Of a stretch of DNA of 64,000 bases, positions 18,760 to 27,321 are shown piece after piece. How positions within the stretch are numbered: the first letter of the stretch is position 1; every line of letters starts with the position of its first letter. This DNA is from Thermasporomyces sp040195635 (GTDB taxonomy: Bacteria; Actinomycetota; Actinomycetes; Propionibacteriales; Actinopolymorphaceae): the NCBI RefSeq assembly GCF_040195635.1, contig NZ_JBEFTX010000001.1, positions 186,001 to 250,000 on the forward strand, read 5' to 3'. Both the position numbers and the translations under genes were made by a program. Below the pieces are notes generated by a model. It was not told the origin of the DNA. It worked only from the letters and a program-made list of their open reading frames with translations, and made no database searches.

Positions 18760-20598
18760 TCAGCCGGCGGGTTCGAGCTTCCCGGTCAGCATGAGCAGGA
18801 CCGTGAAGTTGTCGGCGTACGGCGAGTTGAGCAGGATCGGGTCATCGTCCGGCGGCCAGGCCTTCACCCGGTCCCCTTCCAGCGCGGCGTTGTTTCCGTA
18901 CCGCTCGAAGATCGGGATGATCGGCAACAGCTCGTTGAACGCGATCGCCGCGGTGGCGACGTTCTTCTTCTGCTCCGCTTCGTCGAGACCCTGGCCCGCC
19001 TCGGTGACGGTCTTCTCCAGGTCGACCTTGCCGAACGCCTCCGTGGTCTGGTTCAGCTCGAACGCGCTGCCCTTCCCGCCCTGGTTGGCCGCAATCGGGA
19101 TGTTGTGGGTGAAGAAGTCCGCGACGAACGCGAAGTGCGGATGCGGGTTGCCCGCGCCCCACCCCTGGATCGCGAACTCGAACGCGCCCTTGTCGACATC
19201 GATCGGCTGCTGGGTGTGCGTGACGCCACGACCCTTCACCTGGATGCCGAACGACGAGAGCTGCTTGGCGAGCTCCGCACCCGCGGCAGACCAGTCCGCG
19301 AACTCGGCCGGGAAGGTCAGCTCGTAGCTTGCCGGCTTACCGTCGGGCTTCAGCCAGTTGTTGCCCTGCTTCTTCCAGCCTGCCTCGGTGAGCAGGGAAG
19401 CCGCCTTGTCCTGGTCGAACTCGTACGGGTTGAGCTGGTCCTGCTCCTCCTGGCTCAGCCAGTCCGGCACCTGGATGTCGGAGAACCCCGCCATGTACTT
19501 GACGCCCTTGCCGGACTCGGCGAGCGAGACCGTGCCGTTCTGGTCGCGGTTGATGGCGTGCGCGAGCGCCTGCCGGACCTTGACGTCCTTGAATTCCTTG
19601 AGCTTGTCGAGGTTGATGAAGAGGGCGGGACCGGAGTAGACCGGTGGCCGGAGCACCCGGATGTCCTTGTTGATGAACTCCTTCTCCGTTGCCACCGGGA
19701 ACCCGTGGGTCGCGTAGTCGACCTTCTTGCTCAGCACGAGCGGGGTGATCGTCGGGGTCTCGCCGTTGAAGAGGGTGACGATGTCGAACTTCACCGTGTC
19801 GGCCAGGTAACCCTTGTCATTCTTGACGAGCGTCAGCTGGGCGTTGGTGATGCTGTTGGTGTCGAAGGTGAACGGGCCGCTGGCGAGGAACTTGCCCGCC
19901 TCCGGCCGGAACGCCTGCAGGTCCTTGTTGAGCGTGCCGCCCTCGGGACTGTCGAGGTCCTTGCCGCCGTCGAACAGCTCCTGAGCACGGGTGGCGAACT
20001 CGCCGTAGACCGCGTCAGCGAAGATCGCCTGCCGAAGGACGTAACGTTCGAGCACCGTCGACGGGTTGTTCATCGTGAAGACGACCGTCTGGTCATCGGT
20101 CGCCTCGACCTTGGAGACGTAGTTCCAGACGACGTTACGCATGACCCGCAGACACCAGAAGGTCGTGACGACGTCCTTGCTGGTGATGGGCTTGCCGTCA
20201 CTCCAGGTGAGCCCGGACCGCACGGTGTAGGTGAAGGTCTTGGCAGCGTCGTCGATGGCGAAGTTCTCGGCGAGCAGCAGCTCCCACTTCTTGTCCGCCC
20301 AGTAGTACATCCCACCGGGCAGGACCACCAGGTCCTGATAGGCACCACCGGCGATGATGCCGTCGGTGACACCGCTCATCAGGTTGAAGTGACCCTTCGG
20401 CGGCACTTGGTATGGCCACGCACCGGCGAACTCGGCACTGCCGCCTCCACCGCCACCGCCACCGCCACCGGTGCCTGTCCCGCCCCCGCCGCCGCCACAC
20501 GCGGCGAGGAGGGCCGCCCCCGCGGCACCGAAACCGAAGATCTCGAGCACGTGTCGACGGGACAACTCCCGCTCGACCGGGCCAGGTGTTGCATTCAT
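18760..20598 (-). CDS. Peptide/opine-type ABC transporter substrate-binding lipoprotein (SBP family 5)
   Basis: 612 residues. I placed the start at ATG 20598, preceded by GGGGAGGAACCC. The N-terminus carries a twin-arginine motif (SRRHVLEIFG) and a lipobox LLAAC with the lipidated Cys at residue 34, so it is probably a Tat-exported lipoprotein. A 20-residue almost pure glycine tether (35-54) follows. The family-5 fold is seen in WSDGKPITSKDVVTTFWCLR and LKEFKDVKVRQALAHAINR. It captures the substrate outside the membrane for the permease pair encoded upstream. Last gene of the operon, 47 bp after the 61-residue membrane protein. The substrate could be peptide or oligosaccharide. Confidence 0.93.
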   Translation of the reverse strand: MNATPGPVERELSRRHVLEIFGFGAAGAALLAACGGGGGGTGTGGGGGGGGGGSAEFAGAWPYQVPPKGHFNLMSGVTDGIIAGGAYQDLVVLPGGMYYWADKKWELLLAENFAIDDAAKTFTYTVRSGLTWSDGKPITSKDVVTTFWCLRVMRNVVWNYVSKVEATDDQTVVFTMNNPSTVLERYVLRQAIFADAVYGEFATRAQELFDGGKDLDSPEGGTLNKDLQAFRPEAGKFLASGPFTFDTNSITNAQLTLVKNDKGYLADTVKFDIVTLFNGETPTITPLVLSKKVDYATHGFPVATEKEFINKDIRVLRPPVYSGPALFINLDKLKEFKDVKVRQALAHAINRDQNGTVSLAESGKGVKYMAGFSDIQVPDWLSQEEQDQLNPYEFDQDKAASLLTEAGWKKQGNNWLKPDGKPASYELTFPAEFADWSAAGAELAKQLSSFGIQVKGRGVTHTQQPIDVDKGAFEFAIQGWGAGNPHPHFAFVADFFTHNIPIAANQGGKGSAFELNQTTEAFGKVDLEKTVTEAGQGLDEAEQKKNVATAAIAFNELLPIIPIFERYGNNAALEGDRVKAWPPDDDPILLNSPYADNFTVLLMLTGKLEPAG

Positions 20599-20645
20599 TG
20601 GGTTCCTCCCCATCAAAGGGTTGTGCCGCATAAGGAGGTGATTCC

Positions 20646-20831
20646 TCAGCGATTCTTCATTCGTACGAGAACAGCGACCGCCCCAGCGAAGAACACGCTG
20701 AGACACAGCATGAACACGGTGATCACGAACTCGGCTGTCCCGGGTTGGACGACGAGCAGCAGGAACCCTGCGCACACGGCAAGGAATGCCGCCCATCGAA
20801 ATGCCGCCATTCCGGCTCCGGGACCGATCAT
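20646..20831 (-). CDS. Small two-helix membrane protein in the ABC importer operon
   Basis: 61 residues: two hydrophobic helices, FRWAAFLAVCAGFLLLVVQP and FVITVFMLCLSVFFAGAVAV, and a short KNR tail. Its ATG overlaps the ATPase stop as ATGA, so it is translationally coupled to the transporter. No domain is recognised. Position between ATPase and binding protein suggests an accessory transporter subunit or a regulator of it. Confidence 0.75.
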   Translation of the reverse strand: MIGPGAGMAAFRWAAFLAVCAGFLLLVVQPGTAEFVITVFMLCLSVFFAGAVAVLVRMKNR

Positions 20832-21697
20832 GCCGCCGGAACTCCTTTGTCCTGGCCAGCTCGGCTGGCCGCGAGGCGGGCGGCGCGCTTGCGCCGCGCC
20901 AGGTCGGGGTCTGGTTCTGGAATAGCCTCCAGAAGTGCTTGGGTGTAGGGATCCTGCGGGTCCGCGATGACGTCGAGGGTCGGGCCGAACTCCACGATCC
21001 GGCCCACGTGCATGACGGCGATGTTGCCTTCGCGACCGAAGTACTTCGCCATCGCGAGGTCATGGGTGATGTAGAGGAAGCCGACCCCGAGTTCCTTGCG
21101 CAGCTTGGTCAGCATGCCGAGCAGGCCGATCCGGATCGACACGTCCAGCATCGAGGTCGCCTCGTCGGCGATGATCAGCCGCGGGTCGAGGGTGAGCGCC
21201 CGGGCCACCGCCACCCGCTGCCGCTGGCCGCCTGACATCTGGTGCGGAAACTTCGTCAGGAACGTCTCCGGAGGTGTGAGACCCACCTGGGTCAGGAGGT
21301 CCGACACCCGGCTGCGGGCCTCCGACCTGCTGCGCACCAGGCGGTGCCGGAACAGCGGCGCGGACAGGGTGGCCATGACGTCCTGGATCGGGTTGAGCGA
21401 GGCGTACGGATCCTGATGGACGTACTGAACGGCTCGTCGGAAGCTCTTGAACCGCTGCTTGTGCCCGTGGCCCTTGGCGTAGATGTCTCCCTTGTCGAAC
21501 CGCACGGCACCCTCGGTGGGCTTGAGCAGACCGGACGCGATCTTGGCCGCGGTGCTCTTGCCGGAGCCGCTCTGGCCGACGAGACAGAGCACCTCGCCCT
21601 CGGCGAGCTTGAGGGACACGTCATCCACGGCACGGACCTCGCCCCGACGGGTCTTGAACACGTGGGTGAGGGAGTCGAGTTCCAACAGCTCACTCAT
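20828..21697 (-). CDS. Peptide-type ABC transporter ATPase (DppF/OppF-like)
   Basis: 289 residues from the ATG at 21697 (MSELLELDSLTHVFKTRRGE). Walker A GQSGSGKSTAAKI, Q-loop YVHQDPYASLNP, signature MSGGQRQRVAVARAL, Walker B LIIADEATSMLDV and the H-loop ITHDLAMAKYF are complete. EATSMLD replaces the more usual EPTSALD; the catalytic Glu is kept. The C-terminal PQDPYTQALLEAIPEPD is the standard OppF tail. Overlaps the upstream ATPase gene by 8 bp. Confidence 0.94.
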   Translation of the reverse strand: MSELLELDSLTHVFKTRRGEVRAVDDVSLKLAEGEVLCLVGQSGSGKSTAAKIASGLLKPTEGAVRFDKGDIYAKGHGHKQRFKSFRRAVQYVHQDPYASLNPIQDVMATLSAPLFRHRLVRSRSEARSRVSDLLTQVGLTPPETFLTKFPHQMSGGQRQRVAVARALTLDPRLIIADEATSMLDVSIRIGLLGMLTKLRKELGVGFLYITHDLAMAKYFGREGNIAVMHVGRIVEFGPTLDVIADPQDPYTQALLEAIPEPDPDLARRKRAARLAASRAGQDKGVPAA

Positions 21698-22643
21698 CGG
21701 CCGGACCTCCGTTCGCGGGCGACTCCTTGCCGGTGGCATCGACGGGTGACTCGAGGACGGTCGAACCGTCGGCAACCGTGGGCACGGCGTTGATGAGGCT
21801 CGTGGTGTAAGGGTGTTGCGGGCGGTAGAAGATGTCCCTGACATCGCCCATCTCGACGATCTCGCCGTCGTACATCGTCGCGACCCGCGTCGCCAGCTCG
21901 GCCGCCACCGCGAGGTCGTGCGACACGAAGATCATCGCGAAGTCGAGCTTGTCGTGCAGGTCGTGGATGAGGTCGACGATCGCCCGCTGGGTCAGGATGT
22001 CGAGTGCGGTCGTCGGCTCGTCGAGGATCAGCATCTGCGGGCGCAACAGCATGCTCATCGCGATCAGGACCCGCTGGCGCATCCCGCCGGACAGCTCGTG
22101 GGGGTACGACTTGAGTACCCGGTCGGGGTCGAGGTCGACCTCCTTCAGCACCTCGACACCGCGGTCATGGGCGTCGTGGCGGGACATCGACGTGTCATGT
22201 GCCCGGATGGTGTCATAGATCTGGTCCCAGACCCGCAGGACGGGGTTGAAGGAGTTCATCGCGCCCTGGAAGACCATGGCGCACTCGCTCCACCGGAACT
22301 GACGCAGCTGCTCGTGGTTCAGGCTCAGGAGGTCGACGACCGACCCGTCCCTGCGTCGATAGGTGATCGATCCGCTCGGTATCGAACCAAGCCTGGGCAG
22401 GAGACGCAGAATCGCGAGCCCTAGCGTGGTCTTCCCGCAGCCACTCTCGCCGATCAGCGCGATGCTCTCGCCCGGGTAGAGGTCGAAACTCACACTGTTG
22501 ACCGCACGCTGCGCGGGATCGTCCACACCCTGGCCGGTCTTGTACTCCACCGAGAGATCCCGCACGGACAGGATCGGCTCACTTGTCGCGGCGACGCCGG
22601 ACGCCGATCCGGTCACCGTGGGACTCTCCTGCTCGCGATCCAC
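21690..22643 (-). CDS. Peptide-type ABC transporter ATPase (DppD/OppD-like)
   Basis: 317 residues from the GTG at 22643, chosen because AGGAGG lies ten bases upstream; the track to 22802 overlaps the permease. Walker A GESGCGKTTLGLAIL, Q-loop MVFQGAMNSFNP, signature LSGGMRQRVLIAMSML, Walker B MLILDEPTTALDI, H-loop VSHDLAVAAELATR. The HPYTTSLINAVPTV tail is typical of OppD. Forms the ATPase heterodimer with the next gene. Confidence 0.94.
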   Translation of the reverse strand: MDREQESPTVTGSASGVAATSEPILSVRDLSVEYKTGQGVDDPAQRAVNSVSFDLYPGESIALIGESGCGKTTLGLAILRLLPRLGSIPSGSITYRRRDGSVVDLLSLNHEQLRQFRWSECAMVFQGAMNSFNPVLRVWDQIYDTIRAHDTSMSRHDAHDRGVEVLKEVDLDPDRVLKSYPHELSGGMRQRVLIAMSMLLRPQMLILDEPTTALDILTQRAIVDLIHDLHDKLDFAMIFVSHDLAVAAELATRVATMYDGEIVEMGDVRDIFYRPQHPYTTSLINAVPTVADGSTVLESPVDATGKESPANGGPADE

Positions 22644-22657
22644 TTGCGTACGTCCTC

Positions 22658-23575
22658 CTAGTTGTGCCGCAGCCGCGGGTTGAGGATTTCCTCGAACGAC
22701 CGGGCCATCGTCACGAGCGCGAGCTGGAGGATGCAGATCGCGAGCACCGGGCCCATGATGTAGAAGAAGCTGCCCTCGAAGAAGATCGCCCCTCGCGTCC
22801 ACGCGAAGTTGATCATGATGCCCCAGTTGTCACCCTCCATCGGCGCGAGGCCCAACAGATAAAGGCCGGCGAGGGCGTAGATGGCGTTCGTCATGCCGAT
22901 GACGAAGTTCATCAGGATGAAGCTCGCCATGTTGGGCAGGATCTCGCGGACGACGATCCGGACGGTGCCGAGGTCGAGCAGCTTGGCCGCCTCGATGTAC
23001 TCGCGTTCCTTCAACGAGAACACCTGTGCGCGCACGGCGCGTAAGAGCCCCGGCCACCCCAGGATGCCCAGGATCACCGCCAGTGCCCACGAGCTTCCGA
23101 CCCGGTAGAACGCTGCGAGCACCGCCAGGAGGATGATGCCCGGAACGGTCAGGACGATGTCGGTGGCGGTGACGATGATGGAGTCGACCCGGCCACCGAC
23201 GTACGCCGCGAGTGCCCCGAAGAGGACGGCAATGACGGTGGAGACGAGTGCCGCCAGGAAGCCGACGAAGATGACCGTTCGCCCACCGTTGATGAGCTGC
23301 ATCAGCACGTCGCGTCCCTCGGAGTCGAAGCCCAGGGGATGCGCGAGCGTCGGTGGGGCGTAGATCCTCGCGACGTCGGTCGGCAGGTCGTCGGGGGTGA
23401 ACAGCGGACCGATCAGGCAGATGAGCACCATGCCCGCGAAGACGAGGAACCCGATGAAGCCGGTGCGACTGCGCATCAGCGCACGGACGAACGCCCTGAA
23501 GACACCGACGTCCTTCTCGTCCGGTGGTGGCGGAGCGTGGAAGTCCGTGGCGCTCGGCTCGAGAATCTGGGCCAC
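22658..23575 (-). CDS. Peptide-type ABC transporter permease (DppC-like)
   Basis: 305 residues. A cytosolic N-terminus is followed by an initial helix (GFIGFLVFAGMVLICLIGPL), the DppC extracytoplasmic loop with HPLGFDSEGRDVLMQLINGG, and five more helices. The EAA coupling segment is LREYIEAAK-like (LKEREYIEAAKLLDLGTVRI). It partners the DppB-like protein encoded 3 bp upstream. Confidence 0.94.
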   Translation of the reverse strand: MAQILEPSATDFHAPPPPDEKDVGVFRAFVRALMRSRTGFIGFLVFAGMVLICLIGPLFTPDDLPTDVARIYAPPTLAHPLGFDSEGRDVLMQLINGGRTVIFVGFLAALVSTVIAVLFGALAAYVGGRVDSIIVTATDIVLTVPGIILLAVLAAFYRVGSSWALAVILGILGWPGLLRAVRAQVFSLKEREYIEAAKLLDLGTVRIVVREILPNMASFILMNFVIGMTNAIYALAGLYLLGLAPMEGDNWGIMINFAWTRGAIFFEGSFFYIMGPVLAICILQLALVTMARSFEEILNPRLRHN

Positions 23576-23578
23576 GTG

Positions 23579-24664
23579 TCAGTTCCCTCCGCTCGCGATC
23601 CGGATCCGCGGATCGATCCGGCTGTAGAGAAGGTCGGCGACCAGGTTGGCGATCACAACGGAGATGGTGACGACCAGCAGAATCCCTTGGAGGACGGGAT
23701 AGTCACGCCGGTTGACCGCCTCGAACAGCAGGAATCCGATGCCTTGGTACTGCGTCACCTGCTCGACCAGGATCGAGCCGCCGACGACGAATCCCAGGGA
23801 CAACGCGAAGCTGGTGAAGAGCGGCAGCATCGCGTTGCGGCCGACGTACTGGAACTGGATCCGCCGGTCGGTGAGCCCGCGGGCCCGGGCGACGGTGACG
23901 TAGTCCTCGCCGAGCGTCTCGACGGTGGAGGACTTCATCACCAGCATCCAACCGCCGAGCGAGGTCAGCACATAGACCAGCATCGGCAACGCCGCATGGT
24001 AGAGCGCGTCTGCGATGAAGGCCGCGCTGAACGCCGGAACCACGCCGGGCGAGTAGGCACCGCGCATGTCGGCGATCGGCAGCCATTCCAGCTGTACGCC
24101 GAAGAAGACGACGATCATCATCGCGAGCAGGAAGTTGGGGACCGAGTGCGTCACCGAGCCGGCGAAGGTCATCAGATGGTCGAAGATGCCGCCGCGCCGG
24201 TAGGCCATCATCATCCCGATCCCGATGCCGAGGATGAAGCTGACGACGAGCGCGATGCCGACGCTGAAGAGCGTCCAGGGAAGGTACGCACCGATCTGGC
24301 CGAGCACGGACGAGCCGGGTGAGAGCAGCGACTCGCCGAAGTCACCCCTCACGATGCCGGCGAGATAGTCGAGGTACTGCAGGAGAACCGGCTCGTTGGG
24401 ATCGAACGAGAACAGTCCCGCGGCCTGGTTGGCGGCGTCCTGGTAGCTCATGCCGTACTGCGCGATCTGCTGGTTGATGTAGACGTCAACCGGGTTGCCA
24501 GGAAGGAGTCGCACGAGGAAGAACGTCGCCGTCGCGACGACGTAGATCGTGAACAGTGCCTTGACTATCCGACCGACCACATATCGCGCCGCGGACCTTC
24601 GTCCGGACTGTCGCGGAGTCTTGCTCTGCTCGACCGCGTGCTCCGTCTGGTCGGTCGCCGACAC
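23579..24664 (-). CDS. Peptide-type ABC transporter permease (DppB-like)
   Basis: 361 residues from the GTG at 24664, which has GGGAGG five bases upstream; GTG 24670 would place the ribosome site on the start itself. Six helices, beginning VVGRIVKALFTIYVVATATF, with the DppB loop VRLLPGNPVDVYINQQ and EAA motif LGEDYVTVARARGLTDRRI. First gene of the importer operon. The long N-terminal cytosolic stretch (about 28 residues) is polar and probably disordered. Confidence 0.93.
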   Translation of the reverse strand: MSATDQTEHAVEQSKTPRQSGRRSAARYVVGRIVKALFTIYVVATATFFLVRLLPGNPVDVYINQQIAQYGMSYQDAANQAAGLFSFDPNEPVLLQYLDYLAGIVRGDFGESLLSPGSSVLGQIGAYLPWTLFSVGIALVVSFILGIGIGMMMAYRRGGIFDHLMTFAGSVTHSVPNFLLAMMIVVFFGVQLEWLPIADMRGAYSPGVVPAFSAAFIADALYHAALPMLVYVLTSLGGWMLVMKSSTVETLGEDYVTVARARGLTDRRIQFQYVGRNAMLPLFTSFALSLGFVVGGSILVEQVTQYQGIGFLLFEAVNRRDYPVLQGILLVVTISVVIANLVADLLYSRIDPRIRIASGGN

Positions 24665-25138
24665 CTTCACCTCCCGGTCGTACGGCGCTTGCTGCCTCGG
24701 CAGCGCCGCCTGCTTTCCTACAACAACAGCCTTCGATAACTACACAGCGCAGTCGAACGGGAACTCTCCATGCAGGCTTGGGACATCAGGTCACAGGGAC
24801 TCCGCCTCGCAGGTCCGCGAGACGGAGTTTGACTGCCCGGAAGCTATACCTTCGACCCGGCTGAACGGAACCACATCCAGCAAGATGTAACCCGATTTTG
24901 TTGCTGAAATGTGCGCAGTCCCCGTTGGATGCAACCCGTTTCGCGCAATGAAAGCGCGAGTTGGCGTGCAATGTCTGCAATGCCCGCTTCCGGTCGAACG
25001 AGGTGCGCACCGGCCATCGGCCGGGCCCGCACCTGCGCCACCGCCAGGACGCGTCGCCATGTCGATCACGTTCGCTGCGGCACGAGCGCGGCCAGATCCG
25101 GAAAGCTACCGGCATCAGCCTCATGGTGCCCCTGAGCC
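24665..25138. promoter_or_regulatory. 474-bp leader/promoter region of the ABC importer operon
   Basis: No credible gene. Less GC-rich than its surroundings. A hairpin at 24800-24827 (CTCCGCCTCGC with a 10 of 11 match after a six-base loop) lies upstream of dppB. TATAGC on the minus strand at 24848-24843 is a -10 candidate. CAGCAA/TTGCTG at 24878-24906 with a 17-base spacer could be an operator. How these act is not known. Confidence 0.45.
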
Positions 25139-27238
25139 TCAGACCAGGTCAGGTCGCGCCCATGCTTCCTCGTGAACGTGCCAGGCGAGGAACGCGTGCA
25201 CCGTGTCGTACCACACCTTCGCGTGCTGAGGGCTGAGCACCCAGTGGTTCTCGTCAGGGAAGTACAGGAAGCGGTGCGGGAAGTCGTCCGGCTCCCCCTC
25301 GTGGCGGTACGACAGCTCCCACCACAGCCGCAACGCCTCGCCGATCGGAACGCGGTAGTCACGGTCGCCGTGGATGACCAGCATCGGCGTGCGGATCCGG
25401 TCGGCGAACATGTGCGGCGAGTTGGCGAGAGCGCGCTCCGGTGTGAGCTCGCGGTACCAGTACGCCGCGACGTCGGTCGTCGGCCCGAACTGGTCCAGGG
25501 CCCACAGGCTCGCGTGCGTCACGATCGCCTTGAACCGGTCGGTGTGTCCGGCGACCCAGTTGGCCATGTAGCCACCGAACGACCCGCCCATCGCGGCCGT
25601 CGTCTGCTCGTCGATGTCGTCGCGGGCGCAGGCGGCGTCGGTGATGCTCATCAGGTCGGTGAAGGGCTCAGCACCCCAACGTCCCCAACCCCGCTTGACG
25701 AACTCGCGGCCGTAACCGGTGGAGAGGGCAGGGTCCGGGAGCAGCACGGCGTAGCCGCGGGCGGCCATCAGCCAGGGATTCCACCGCCAGCTCCACGCGT
25801 TCCACGAGCCGAGCGGGCCACCGTGGATCCACAACAGCAGCGGAGCGGGTGTGTCGCTCGACGCGCCGGAGGGCAGGACCAGCCAGGCCCGCAGCGGTGT
25901 GCCGTCGACCGTCTCCGTCCTCACCTGGCTGACGTGACCGGGAACGGCCGGCGCCTCGTCCGGTCCGCGCAGGAATGTCGGAGTCTGGTCCTCACGGTCC
26001 ACGGCCAGCCGGACGGGCGCGAGCGGCGCGTCGATGGACGTACGCAGAGCGTAGAGCGACCGGCCATCCGGCGCCGTTGACAGATTGGTGTAGGCCGCGT
26101 CGGCGGCCAGCCGGCGGATGTCACCGGTATCGACCTCGAGCGCGAACACCGGCGCTCGGCCGAGTTCGTCGGCGACGAAGTAGAGCACGCTCCCGTCAGG
26201 CGACCACCGCGGCCCGGTCGGCCACAGGTCCAGCTCCGGGGTGAGGTCGCGGCCCGGTCCGCCGGTGAGCCGCACGAGCCACAGGGTCTTGTCCGCCGGC
26301 GCTTCCGTCGTGCTGCGAAGGTGGCGTACGCATGCCACCCACCGGCCGTCGGGCGAGATCTGCGGCTCCCCGTATTCGTAGGCCTGTTCGCCGCCGAGCA
26401 CCCGGCGCTCGCCCGTCGCCGTGTCGATCGCCACGAGCTCGGCGCGTACGTCACCGCGTGGGAGGCGAACGCCCCACGTCGTCACCAGGGTGCTGCCGTC
26501 GGGACTGACGTCGTAACTGGCCTCGTCGAGGGCACGGCCCGGCTCAGGGGTCAGGTCGCGGAGGTCGACGGGTTCGTCCTCCTCCGCCTCGCCCGCGAGC
26601 GGCCGCTCCGCGGCGAACAGGCGTACCTCGTCGGGACCGAGGTCGTGGTCCCAGTGCCGAATCGGGTAACCCTCGTGCAGGATCGCCGCGACCGCGTGGT
26701 CCTTGCGGTCCTTCCGGCGTTCGGCGTCGTCCTCAGGCGTCTTCGCTCCCGGCAGCGCGGAAGCAGACACGATCAGGGTGCCGGCGGAGCGCGCGACCGC
26801 TACCCCGGCGATCCCGCCTGGCCTTGTCGCCACCGCACGCGCCTCGCCGCCGGCGGCGGGGAGCAGCCACAGGGCAGGCTTCTCGTCGTCGGACTCCTTG
26901 GCACCTTCGGATTCGGCGTGTGTTCGCTTGGACACGAACAGCAGTGACCCGTCGGGGAGGAACGCCGGGCTGGTCTCGCCGCTGGCGCCACGCGTCAGGC
27001 GCCGGGCGGGCCCATCCCCGTCGGGGTCGATCCGCCACAGCGCGCTGAGGTAGCTCTTCCTGTCCGGGGCGAGCTGCTGGACGGCCGCCACCAGCTGGCC
27101 CCCGTCGGGAGCCAGCCACATGCCCGTCAGCCGCCGCAGCGCGACATAGTGGTCGAGGTCGTGGAACGGTGTCGCCGGATCGGCCACCGGATCCTGCCCG
27201 GCGTCCGCGCCTGGTCCGGGCGTCGTCTCCGCAGTCAT
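25139..27238 (-). CDS. S9-family prolyl oligopeptidase/acylaminoacyl peptidase
   Basis: 699 residues from the ATG at 27238; the extra N-terminal frame has no start signal. A seven-bladed propeller-type domain with repeated SPDG motifs (ISPDGRWVACVR, WSPDGSVLYFVADE) fills about 1-430. The alpha/beta hydrolase follows, with oxyanion LLLWIHGGPLGSWNAW, nucleophile Ser in MGGSFGGYMANW, Asp in IHGDRDYRVP and His in PDENHWVLSP. The enzyme cleaves short peptides or N-acyl amino acids in the cytosol. Being upstream of the peptide importer on the same strand, it may process imported peptides; the 474-bp gap argues for separate promoters. Confidence 0.92.
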   Translation of the reverse strand: MTAETTPGPGADAGQDPVADPATPFHDLDHYVALRRLTGMWLAPDGGQLVAAVQQLAPDRKSYLSALWRIDPDGDGPARRLTRGASGETSPAFLPDGSLLFVSKRTHAESEGAKESDDEKPALWLLPAAGGEARAVATRPGGIAGVAVARSAGTLIVSASALPGAKTPEDDAERRKDRKDHAVAAILHEGYPIRHWDHDLGPDEVRLFAAERPLAGEAEEDEPVDLRDLTPEPGRALDEASYDVSPDGSTLVTTWGVRLPRGDVRAELVAIDTATGERRVLGGEQAYEYGEPQISPDGRWVACVRHLRSTTEAPADKTLWLVRLTGGPGRDLTPELDLWPTGPRWSPDGSVLYFVADELGRAPVFALEVDTGDIRRLAADAAYTNLSTAPDGRSLYALRTSIDAPLAPVRLAVDREDQTPTFLRGPDEAPAVPGHVSQVRTETVDGTPLRAWLVLPSGASSDTPAPLLLWIHGGPLGSWNAWSWRWNPWLMAARGYAVLLPDPALSTGYGREFVKRGWGRWGAEPFTDLMSITDAACARDDIDEQTTAAMGGSFGGYMANWVAGHTDRFKAIVTHASLWALDQFGPTTDVAAYWYRELTPERALANSPHMFADRIRTPMLVIHGDRDYRVPIGEALRLWWELSYRHEGEPDDFPHRFLYFPDENHWVLSPQHAKVWYDTVHAFLAWHVHEEAWARPDLV

Positions 27239-27321
27239 GATCCAGAGCCTAATGTCCTGGATCGGAAGTTTCTTCCGCGCAGCGCGACGCGCTGGCGCAT
27301 CCGGTCGCCACCGAGGACACC

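Noticed and set aside
19105..20925. 606-codon frame antisense to the binding protein
   Set aside because: Shadow; no start signal, no recognisable family.
24800..24827. Hairpin considered as the terminator of the S9 peptidase gene
   Set aside because: It lies more than 300 bp past that stop and its T-run is on the wrong strand; kept only as part of the importer leader.
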